From: Euryarchaeota archaeon UBA60
GTDB lineage: Archaea > Thermoplasmatota > Poseidoniia > Poseidoniales > Poseidoniaceae
Direction: 5' to 3'
Assembly (NCBI GenBank): GCA_002503395.1
Contig: DARQ01000091.1
Coordinates: 5,223 to 10,655, forward strand
DNA: 5,433 bases
Part shown: positions 1 to 5,433 of the stretch, one piece after another
Layout: each line of letters begins with the position of its first letter
How positions within the stretch are numbered: position 1 is the first letter of the stretch
Program-made: the position numbers and the translations under genes
Notes under the pieces: model-generated
Told to the model about the DNA's origin: nothing
Seen by the model: only the letters and a program-made list of their open reading frames with translations
Databases searched by the model: none

Positions 1-966
1 CTCTGCCCGGGTTGTGGGCATGACCAGATTTCCAAGGTCATCATACAAGCTGCATGGGAGAATGGAATTCCCCCGGAAGGAATTGCCAAGATGAGTGGAA
101 TCGGTTGCTCGTCAAAAACCCCGGCGTATTTCCTCGGAAAATCACATGGTTTCAACACCGTCCACGGCAGAATGCCTTCGGTGACCACCGGTGCGGCGAT
201 GGCCAACAAGAATCTGCTCTATATCGGCGTCTCTGGCGATGGTGATACCGCCAGTATCGGCATTGGTCAGTTCATCCACGCTATCCGCAGAAATCTGAAT
301 ATGGTATACATCATCGAGAATAACGGTGTCTATGGCCTTACCAAGGGTCAGTACAGCGCCACCATGGAACGCGGTTCGACCAAGCGTAAAGGTCAGCCAA
401 ATGACCAACCGCCAATCGATTTGTGTAAAATGGCAATCAATCTGGGTTGTGGCTTCGTTGCCCGCTCTTTCAGTGGCTCAAAAAAGCAATTGACGGCATT
501 GATTAAGGCCGGGATGAGCCATAATGGTATGGCAATCATCGACGTGATCAGTCCTTGTGTGACCTTTGCCAACAACGATGAATCATACCGCTCTTATGGC
601 TATGTGAAAGACAATGAGGAACAACTGCACGTTGCCGACTACATCCCTCATTTTTCCCCGATTGCCGAGGTTGAAATCACTCAAGGTGAGTACAAAGATA
701 TCGAATTATTCGATGGTAGTACTCTACGATTGGAAACAATTTCCAATAGTCACGACACGTCTGATGTTGTCGCTGCACTTTCGGCGATTCACTACGCCGA
801 ACAGCAGGGAAAACATGTCACTGGTCTGCTATACTTTGAAGCCGATATCCCGACGGCAGATGAAATTCAAGGTTTGGTCGACATTCCATTATCATCCCTG
901 CCGGCAGAATTAATGCGGCCAAGCCGTGCCAAGCATGACCAGTTGATGAGGAAATTAATCAGTTGA
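1..966 (+). CDS. korB: 2-oxoacid:ferredoxin oxidoreductase, beta subunit (KorB-like), 5'-truncated by window edge
   Basis: This is the thiamine-diphosphate and iron-sulfur subunit of a 2-oxoacid:ferredoxin oxidoreductase. The family oxidatively decarboxylates 2-oxoglutarate or related 2-oxoacids to the acyl-CoA in the cytoplasm, reducing ferredoxin. The frame is open from base 1, so the start lies upstream; 321 residues are visible and probably only 15-30 are missing. Numbering from base 1, the reading opens with CPGCGH (Cys2, Cys5), followed by SGIGCSS (Cys36) and SPCVTF (Cys186). These are the four cluster-binding cysteines known from the family. GDGD at 79-82 and NN at 107-108, in ENNGVYGLTKGQ, form the TPP/Mg2+ motif. 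The STKRKGQPND stretch and the C-terminal LRPS-like segment (here MRPSRAKHD) are also typical. The alpha subunit is expected just upstream, outside the window. Substrate is uncertain: a 2-oxoglutarate or broad 2-oxoacid enzyme fits better than pyruvate. The stop overlaps the next gene. Confidence 0.93.
   Translation, partial: LCPGCGHDQISKVIIQAAWENGIPPEGIAKMSGIGCSSKTPAYFLGKSHGFNTVHGRMPSVTTGAAMANKNLLYIGVSGDGDTASIGIGQFIHAIRRNLNMVYIIENNGVYGLTKGQYSATMERGSTKRKGQPNDQPPIDLCKMAINLGCGFVARSFSGSKKQLTALIKAGMSHNGMAIIDVISPCVTFANNDESYRSYGYVKDNEEQLHVADYIPHFSPIAEVEITQGEYKDIELFDGSTLRLETISNSHDTSDVVAALSAIHYAEQQGKHVTGLLYFEADIPTADEIQGLVDIPLSSLPAELMRPSRAKHDQLMRKLIS
945..951 (+). promoter_or_regulatory. Possible ribosome binding site for the TTG start at 963
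   Basis: GATGAGG lies inside the end of the korB-like gene, 11 bases before the TTG at 963. It is a partial match to the archaeal anti-Shine-Dalgarno complement, and it supports translation of the second gene from the same message as the first. The match is weak and the spacing is slightly long. Confidence 0.3.
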
Positions 967-1922
967 GAATTGAGTACCGTGGATGCTATACGCTTCAACT
1001 TCAACGGCAGAGTGTGGAGCCTCTCGATTTAGTTTACCTCGCAATCCTCGGTGGCGGATTCACTTTGGGTTTCATGAGAATCATCTTTTTCCGTAGGACT
1101 CGAAAAATAAGGGACCAGATTGTCGGTCCGCCTGAACCCAGTGATGAGGATTTTCCTTCTGAGAGGGTTGAGATGCTCGAAGAGCCTGAGCGGCCACGAG
1201 TCGATATTGAATGGCATACCCTGAATCTTCCCGATGTCGATTTTGAGCGTGCCGAACCACCGGTTGAAGAGCCACCCGAAGGTGAAAATGCTGTGACAGG
1301 AGAGGATGGGCGTGTGGAGATACACGACTTGCGGAAAGAGTGGATAGAGGTGAACGAGGAGGCCTTTGATGAGGGGGCTGATTCTGTATTGGCCACCAGT
1401 TCCACGGAAGAAGATATTGAAGTGGGTTCTCTCGATGATGAACAAAGCGATGAGTTCGATGAGCGTATCGAGCGAGAAGGTGCAATGACCGGAAGTGTAC
1501 AGGTTACTCTGTTATGGGATAATTACAATGATTTGGATCTGCACGTATTCTGTTCTTCCGGTGAGAGGATTTACTTCAACAACCGAACCTCCGAATGTGG
1601 CGGCAACCTCGATATTGACATGAATATCAAGCCGACCTCGAGGAAACCGATTGAAAACGTATTTTGGAAGTTCATGCCGCCGGATGGCGAGTATCGGATA
1701 TGTATCCATCACTATGCTCGACATCGAAGATGGAAGACCAAGGACCCGACGAAGTTCAGTGTAAGGGTGCAGATTGGTGATGAAGTCAATGAATACAAGG
1801 GTAGTATCTCCAAGGGCGACCCAATGCTGACGGTGACCAAATTTGTCATCGATAATGCGCAGGAAGAGAAGGGAGATATGGCGCAGGATGAAAAGAAAGC
1901 CGATGCCTGGGAAGAGGAGTGA
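963..1922 (+). CDS. Membrane-anchored protein with acidic linker and C-terminal YfaP/DUF2135-like domain
   Basis: A 319-residue protein of unknown function. Numbering from TTG at 963, residues about 21-43 (LDLVYLAILGGGFTLGFMR) form one hydrophobic helix followed by an arginine-rich patch (FFRRTRKIR). Residues about 46-174 are a Glu/Asp/Pro-rich, probably disordered linker. Residues about 176-297 match the YfaP/DUF2135 pattern: a hydrophobic strand ending in LLWD, then DLDLHV, SGERIYF, GGNLDIDMN, PIENVFW, DGEYRICIHHY and a final strand ending near TKFVI. The tail is acidic and lysine-rich. Under the positive-inside rule, the basic patch after the helix predicts an external N-terminus and a cytosolic C-terminal domain. 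The start is uncertain: TTG at 963 overlaps the previous stop by 4 bases, whereas GTG at 1014 would give MEPLD directly before the helix, and ATG at 1074 would destroy the helix. It is probably co-transcribed with the upstream gene. No catalytic residues are recognised; binding or structural roles are possible. Confidence 0.85.
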   Translation: MRIEYRGCYTLQLQRQSVEPLDLVYLAILGGGFTLGFMRIIFFRRTRKIRDQIVGPPEPSDEDFPSERVEMLEEPERPRVDIEWHTLNLPDVDFERAEPPVEEPPEGENAVTGEDGRVEIHDLRKEWIEVNEEAFDEGADSVLATSSTEEDIEVGSLDDEQSDEFDERIEREGAMTGSVQVTLLWDNYNDLDLHVFCSSGERIYFNNRTSECGGNLDIDMNIKPTSRKPIENVFWKFMPPDGEYRICIHHYARHRRWKTKDPTKFSVRVQIGDEVNEYKGSISKGDPMLTVTKFVIDNAQEEKGDMAQDEKKADAWEEE

Positions 1923-1987
1923 GGGCGACCGTACGAATAGAAGCATCACGTATGTCGACCTCAAAGCGCAAGGACGAACTTCGTAAC

Positions 1988-2000
1988 GCCATGCAATGGC
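1988..2000. repeat. Short inverted repeat 3' of the tRNA
   Basis: GCCAT-GCA-ATGGC is a 5-bp perfect stem with a three-base loop, in the convergent gap between the DUF2135-like gene and the 3' end of the tRNA. A second small one, ACGA-ACT-TCGT, sits at 1974-1984. Neither is followed by a T-run on either strand, so an intrinsic terminator is not supported. They could be a tRNA trailer structure or chance. The rest of the gap 1923-2008 shows nothing recognisable. Confidence 0.2.
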
Positions 2001-2008
2001 CTTAGAGA

Positions 2009-2081
2009 TAGTCCCTCACGGATTCGAACCGTGGTCGGGGGGACCAGAACCCCCCATGATGGACCGCTACACTAAGGGACT
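2009..2081 (-). tRNA. tRNA-Gln (anticodon CUG)
   Basis: Read on the minus strand, the 73 bases fold into a complete cloverleaf. The acceptor stem AGTCCCT pairs with AGGGACT over all 7 positions. The anticodon stem is G/C only and can extend to six pairs (GGGGGG with CCCCCC). Its seven-base loop TTCTGGT places CTG at plus-strand 2047-2045, with U before it and G after. The T arm is CACGG-TTCGAAT-CCGTG, with five pairs and the canonical TTCGAAT loop. The discriminator is A (2009), and the genomic bases after it are TCT, so CCA must be added post-transcriptionally. CUG reads the CAG codon, giving glutamine; the AGTCCC acceptor also fits archaeal tRNA-Gln. I see no intron. The D arm has an ordinary AGCGGT-type loop and a short stem. 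The gene is transcribed against the flanking protein-coding genes. Confidence 0.95.
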
Positions 2082-2097
2082 TTCGAGGTGGCGAATC

Positions 2098-2110
2098 AAT
2101 ATCCATATTT
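2098..2110 (-). promoter_or_regulatory. Candidate archaeal box A (TATA element) for tRNA-Gln
   Basis: Minus-strand AAATATGGATATT is centred about 24 bases upstream of the mature tRNA 5' end. This is close to the -26/-27 position where archaeal TATA boxes sit relative to the transcription start. It is the most AT-rich stretch between the tRNA and the small ORF upstream. Bases 2098-2109 are also a symmetric AATAT-CC-ATATT element. The match to the YTTTATATA consensus is imperfect, and assignment rests mainly on position. Confidence 0.4.
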
Positions 2111-2127
2111 CAAACCGTTGTGCCTGT

Positions 2128-2286
2128 CTAGACGAATCCATAGGCGTATTTCGATACCCATCCGAGCATCAGAATGGTCATGAACCAACTCAGGGTCAGG
2201 CGCATTCTCGCTTGCCTCGAGGATTTTTTCGCCGCTGCTTCCTCCATATGTTCCTGCAATGGAGCGAGCGGGTCAGCACGGCTCAT
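2128..2286 (-). CDS. Small single-pass membrane protein, 52 residues, unknown function
   Basis: A minus-strand reading frame runs from ATG (2286-2284) to TAG (2130-2128), with an in-frame TAA just upstream at 2298-2296. I do not recognise a family. Residues about 5-29 are hydrophilic and probably helical: PLAPLQEHMEEAAAKK, then SSRQARMR. Residues about 30-45 (LTLSWFMTILMLGWVS) form one compact hydrophobic segment, and the tail is aromatic (KYAYGF). The basic run before the helix predicts a cytosolic N-terminus. This charged-then-hydrophobic order is unlikely in random reading and resembles small archaeal membrane proteins. It fills the space between the tRNA and the Nudix-MBL gene, is divergent from the latter, and shares strand with the tRNA 46 bases downstream. 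A GGGAG at 2303-2299 is 12 bases from the ATG, rather far for a ribosome site. An internal ATG (Met14, 2247-2245) is an alternative start. There is no homology evidence; the call rests on composition and context. Confidence 0.6.
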   Translation of the reverse strand: MSRADPLAPLQEHMEEAAAKKSSRQARMRLTLSWFMTILMLGWVSKYAYGFV

Positions 2287-2361
2287 GCACTGCGATTACT
2301 CCCGTAGCCTTCAAGCCCGATGGCGACAGGCGTACAACATGAGCGAAGTTCCGAGCGGTTT

Positions 2362-2368
2362 GGAGGTG
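2362..2368 (+). promoter_or_regulatory. Strong Shine-Dalgarno site deciding the start at 2372
   Basis: GGAGGTG is a full match to the archaeal ribosome-binding consensus. Its GGAGG core ends five bases before the ATG at 2372. The in-frame ATG at 2339 has only AGG eight bases upstream. This favours 2372 as the start of the Nudix-MBL gene, although the site would also be coding sequence if translation began at 2339. Confidence 0.55.
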
Positions 2369-2371
2369 GCG

Positions 2372-3871
2372 ATGCCCGAACCGCGCCCTGTGCGCCCTTC
2401 CTCTTCGTTGATGCTCACCCGGGATGGGGTTGAAGGTGTAGAGGTCTTACTTTGTCGGAGGGTCGATGAATTACCGGCATTTGCTGGATATTGGTCATTT
2501 CCCGGGGGTGGGGTGAGCCGGGTCGACATTTCCTCAGCCGAAACCCTTCTCGGTGGAATGACCGACCGAGATTTGGCTGCTAACTTGATTGGAATGATGC
2601 GGGAATTGGTCGAAGAATTGGGTTGGGTAATTGAGGATGGGAGTATTGGAAATGCCGATTCTGAGGCGCGAAAAAATGTCCTCGCCTCCAAGGGTGGGTG
2701 GCTGGCCGAGGTCGAAAGTGGTAGATTGCCCTGTGATTATGCCGGGTTGACGACCATTGGTCGGCGAATAACCCCGAACTTCGCCCCGATTCGTTTCGAC
2801 AATCGATTTCTGCATTTCCATGCCGGCTCGGGCGAAGACGTGCCTGAGCCGAATCTAGGTGGGCAAACCGAATTTGATTCCCACCGCTGGGCGCGACCGA
2901 GCCAATTCCTTGATGAATGGCGCGAGAATACCATCAAGATTCCACCACCAATCATCACCGTATTACTGGAACTTGAGGAATTATTACCGAAGTACCGACA
3001 AGAAATCTCGCTCACAGTCAAAGAACTGTCCGCTCGTGGCGAGGAGAAACCAATACTCTTCGCTCATGGGGTGGAATGCATTCCGGTCCCGACCCACACC
3101 CTGCCGCCGGCATCGACTACCAATACCTACCTTCTCGGTATTGGCGGTGACCATATCATCGTCGATGCCGCGGCGAGAACCGCCGAGGGTTTGGCTATGA
3201 TAAGTAGAGCAGTGGAGCGAATTAAGAATAGTGGTGGACGAGTAATCGGCCTACTATTCACCCATCGCCATCTCGACCATGTCGGAGATATTGCCGAGTT
3301 ACAGAAACTAGGCCCTTTCCCGGTACTGGCCAGTGCCGAGACCGCCGAAGCAATACCTTGCGAGGTCAAGACAATTCTTGCCGATGGCGACATCATTTCT
3401 CTTCCCGGCACTGATGCCACTCAAGAATGGCGAGTCCTGATTACCCCGGGTCATTGCCCGGGTCATATCTGTCTGATAAACGATTCAGGACTGGTAGCAG
3501 GAGATATGGTGGCGGGAATAGGGACGATTCTGATACCGCCCGAGGAGGGCAATATGGAACAGTATCTCGAGCAGTTGGTACGCTTGGCAGAGATGCAACC
3601 TCACTTGATTTTCCCCAGCCACGGTGTGGTATTACCGCTGCCTGAGAAGACCTTCAAGCACTATATCGAGCACCGTCGTAAACGCCACCAACTGGTACTT
3701 GAAGCGGTTGTTTCGGGGACTATCGAGTTGAGTGAAATCTCGCAAATCGCCTATTTTGATAGCCCAGAGGCCCACCCCGGTCTGGCGCGTCAGCAGACCC
3801 TGTCGCATTTGCTCTCACACGCTCGCACCGGTGCTCTTGAGCAACGTGGGGATGGCTGGCATACCCGTTGA
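2372..3871 (+). CDS. Nudix hydrolase fused to LACTB2-like metallo-beta-lactamase with C-terminal winged helix
   Basis: A 499-residue two-enzyme fusion (510 if started at ATG 2339). Numbering is from 2372. Residues about 8-190 are a Nudix domain: LLCRR, GYWSFPGGG (Phe43, Gly45-47), then RELVEELGW (Arg77-Trp85), the metal-binding half of the Nudix box. A ~30-residue insertion separates the glycines from REL, and the usual Glu eight residues before Arg77 is Ala; long insertions occur in NUDT19/RP2-type Nudix proteins. Such enzymes cleave nucleoside-diphosphate-linked substrates, often CoA esters. Residues about 232-429 are an MBL hydrolase with the full metal set: His298, His300, Asp302, His303 (THRHLDH), His361 (PGHCPGH), Asp378 (AGDMV) and His417 (PSHG). 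Residues about 430-499, opening with HRRKR, resemble the winged helix of LACTB2, a single-strand RNA endonuclease. The frame continues up to 2174, but that part is low in protein character and lies opposite the small minus-strand ORF. The substrate is unknown; both active sites could work. Confidence 0.9.
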   Translation: MPEPRPVRPSSSLMLTRDGVEGVEVLLCRRVDELPAFAGYWSFPGGGVSRVDISSAETLLGGMTDRDLAANLIGMMRELVEELGWVIEDGSIGNADSEARKNVLASKGGWLAEVESGRLPCDYAGLTTIGRRITPNFAPIRFDNRFLHFHAGSGEDVPEPNLGGQTEFDSHRWARPSQFLDEWRENTIKIPPPIITVLLELEELLPKYRQEISLTVKELSARGEEKPILFAHGVECIPVPTHTLPPASTTNTYLLGIGGDHIIVDAAARTAEGLAMISRAVERIKNSGGRVIGLLFTHRHLDHVGDIAELQKLGPFPVLASAETAEAIPCEVKTILADGDIISLPGTDATQEWRVLITPGHCPGHICLINDSGLVAGDMVAGIGTILIPPEEGNMEQYLEQLVRLAEMQPHLIFPSHGVVLPLPEKTFKHYIEHRRKRHQLVLEAVVSGTIELSEISQIAYFDSPEAHPGLARQQTLSHLLSHARTGALEQRGDGWHTR

Positions 3872-3934
3872 AAAACCTCCTTGCAGGCGATGGCCTCTTG
3901 AGCCACGCACTCCGCAGGTGGACTGGGTGCGACA

Positions 3935-5433
3935 ATGCGGGAGGAGATGTCGGGTCTCGACTTGCGTCAGGTGGTAGCTGAATTATCCGAATATGTCGGT
4001 GCTCATTGCAAGAAGATTTACCAGCCGCATCACGAGCAGTTGGTCTTGCGCATCAAACCGAGGGAAAAATCACCTCAGGACCTGGTGATTGTGCGCGGTA
4101 AGCGGGTCTACCTGTCAGGGCGAGATCGACCGATGCCGACGCAGCCGGCGCCGTTTGCGATGTTGTTGCGCAAGCATCTGGGTAATGGGCGACTGACCGC
4201 GGTATCGCAACATGGATTTGACCGCATCATCACTTTAGATTTTGATACCAAGGATGGTCCCAGACATTTGATCATCGAATGTTTTCGCGATGGTAACGTA
4301 ATCCTTGCTGATTCAACTTTCACCATCATTCAGCCACTGACCCATGCGCGCTATTCTGGCCGGATTCTGAAAAAGGGAGAGCCGTATCAGTTCCCCCCGG
4401 TGGCAATCGACCCTCACGACCTCGATACTGATGCGCTTCAGAGGTTATTGCGCGAATCACAGCGTAATGTTGTACGAACATTGGCCGGTCGAGCAAGTCT
4501 CGGTGGGCCTTTGGCGAATGCGGTATTGCAGATATCCGGGATAAGTGGAGATATAGCGGCGGAAAAAATCGCCGGGGATTCCGAAGTAGTTGGAAAAATT
4601 TCAGCAGCCCTCTCGGGTATTCTCGCAGAATTGGCCGTAGCCGGTGATGAGGTCCCCGGTGGTTGGCTGATGTTGCCGATGGAGAAACTAGTCCTTGATG
4701 ATGGCGAAGAAGTAGATATCTCCCATCACACAGTCGAAGCCAGTCCGGTGCAGTTGCCAGCACATGGGGAATTCCATTGCATTCCTTTTCCTAGATTCGT
4801 AGATGCCGTCGATGCTTGGATGGGAAACCACGATGCTGCGGCCTTAGCCCGGCGCCAGAGCGAAGCGGTCGAGACTATTGGCGGGCGAGCCCCAAGTACC
4901 GAAGCTGAGACCTTGGAGCGGCGTTTCTCGCAACAGAAATCAGCCTTGCAAGGGTTTTCTGACAAGATACGAAGACAGCAGGAATATGGCCATGCGATTC
5001 AGAATAATTGGAGCCATGTGGAGGAATTGCTCACCCAAGTAAATGATGAGGTCGAAAGCAATGGTTGGGAGGTTGCCCTCAGTCGATTCAAAGATATTCC
5101 TTGGATTGAATCAGGAGATCCTGAAAAAAGTTCGATTGTTGCCATTTTACCAGATGAGAACGGCGCCGCAAAGGGAGAAAAAGTGACTCTATTTCTCAGC
5201 ATGTCGGTACACCAGAATGCTCAGCAATACTTTGAAACTGCTAATAAGCACAAGGATAAATCAAAAGGCGCTGAAGTGGCATTAAATGAAACCGAGAATC
5301 TGTTACAGCGGGCGCAGAAAAAAGAGTCCAAACGTAAGGAAACCGGGCAGGTGGCACGGGTAAAGAGAACCAAGCGACTATGGTTTGAGAACCATCGCTG
5401 GACGATTCTTGATGGAATGCATCTGCTGATTGG
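3935..5433 (+). CDS. rqcH: NFACT-family ribosome quality control protein (archaeal RqcH/Rqc2/NEMF homologue), 3'-truncated by window edge
   Basis: This is the N-terminal ~499 residues of a protein that usually spans about 650-700. The family binds obstructed large ribosomal subunits carrying peptidyl-tRNA and, in bacteria and eukaryotes, recruits tRNA to add C-terminal tails. The frame is open to the last base with no stop. From ATG 3935 the protein begins MREEMSGLDLRQVV, matching archaeal homologues; ATG 3947 is possible, but its GGAGG (3940-3944) is only two bases away. Asp9 and the Asp96-Arg97 pair (FDRIITLDF) correspond to the tailing residues known from Rqc2/NEMF (D9, D96-D98, R97-R99). 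The NFACT-N domain is followed by a helix-hairpin-helix-like region (about 180-230) and a middle segment ending FVDAVDAWM (about 288-295). Coiled coils follow at about 303-378 and 428-467. The NFACT-R start is KRLWFENHRWTILDG (Trp483). The C-terminal NFACT-C part is beyond the edge. It is probably transcribed with the Nudix-MBL gene 63 bases upstream. Confidence 0.93.
   Translation, partial: MREEMSGLDLRQVVAELSEYVGAHCKKIYQPHHEQLVLRIKPREKSPQDLVIVRGKRVYLSGRDRPMPTQPAPFAMLLRKHLGNGRLTAVSQHGFDRIITLDFDTKDGPRHLIIECFRDGNVILADSTFTIIQPLTHARYSGRILKKGEPYQFPPVAIDPHDLDTDALQRLLRESQRNVVRTLAGRASLGGPLANAVLQISGISGDIAAEKIAGDSEVVGKISAALSGILAELAVAGDEVPGGWLMLPMEKLVLDDGEEVDISHHTVEASPVQLPAHGEFHCIPFPRFVDAVDAWMGNHDAAALARRQSEAVETIGGRAPSTEAETLERRFSQQKSALQGFSDKIRRQQEYGHAIQNNWSHVEELLTQVNDEVESNGWEVALSRFKDIPWIESGDPEKSSIVAILPDENGAAKGEKVTLFLSMSVHQNAQQYFETANKHKDKSKGAEVALNETENLLQRAQKKESKRKETGQVARVKRTKRLWFENHRWTILDGMHLLI

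Noticed and set aside
1029..1485. Overlapping minus-strand ORFs opposite the DUF2135-like gene
   Set aside because: They arise because the acidic GAG/GAA-rich linker leaves the complementary strand almost free of stops; the products are Ser/Pro/His-rich with no fold signature.
1923..2008. Possible intrinsic terminator in the convergent gap
   Set aside because: Two short hairpins are present but no T-run follows on either strand.
1996..2307. Plus-strand 103-codon ORF across the tRNA
   Set aside because: It reads antisense through tRNA-Gln (the VPHGFEPWSGG-type peptide is the usual translation of a tRNA complement) and then antisense through the small membrane ORF; it has no protein-like character.
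2174..2338. N-terminal 55-codon extension of the Nudix-MBL gene
   Set aside because: It lies opposite the small minus-strand ORF, has no domain character and no ribosome site, while ATG 2372 has GGAGGTG and sits right before the first Nudix strand.
3445..3466. Direct repeat CCCGGGTCAT, two copies 12 bases apart
   Set aside because: It encodes the PGHCPGH metal-binding motif of the MBL fold; the repeat follows from the conserved protein motif.
4326..4763. 145-codon minus-strand ORF opposite the NFACT gene
   Set aside because: The plus strand encodes a continuous, family-matching NFACT sequence over the whole stretch; the antisense product is Arg/His/Pro-rich and unlike a protein family.

Overview
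The window looks archaeal and chromosomal. The best guess is a mesophilic euryarchaeon of the Thermoplasmatota, possibly marine group II/Poseidoniales. The evidence is a ferredoxin-dependent 2-oxoacid oxidoreductase subunit, an archaeal-type NFACT/RqcH protein, a tRNA gene with no encoded CCA, Shine-Dalgarno-like GGAGG sites and balanced base composition. The lineage is inference, because there is no rRNA or other phylogenetic marker here. I see no mobile element, CRISPR array or prophage sequence.

Layout, left to right. Bases 1-966 (+) hold the 3' part of a 2-oxoacid:ferredoxin oxidoreductase beta subunit (KorB-like), with its [4Fe-4S] cysteines and thiamine-diphosphate motif intact. Its stop overlaps a TTG-started gene (963-1922, +) for a predicted membrane-anchored protein: one N-terminal transmembrane helix, a long acidic low-complexity linker and a C-terminal YfaP/DUF2135-like beta domain. 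Next comes a short minus-strand island: a tRNA-Gln(CUG) gene (2009-2081) with a candidate TATA element, and a 52-codon ORF (2128-2286) that reads as a small single-pass membrane protein. Divergent from it is a fused Nudix + metallo-beta-lactamase + winged-helix protein (2372-3871, +; alternative start 2339). The window closes with the first ~499 codons of an NFACT-family ribosome quality control protein (3935 to the edge, +). That gene runs off the end with no stop codon.

How the genes relate. KorB and the DUF2135-like gene overlap and are probably co-transcribed, but no functional link is evident. The Nudix-MBL gene and the NFACT gene are 63 bases apart in the same direction with no obvious promoter between them, so they may also share a transcript. 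The pairing is suggestive: LACTB2-like MBL proteins are RNA endonucleases and NFACT proteins act on stalled ribosomes. This is inference only. The parts most worth following up are the unannotated small membrane protein, the fused Nudix-MBL enzyme with its atypical Nudix box, and the membrane-anchored DUF2135-like protein.
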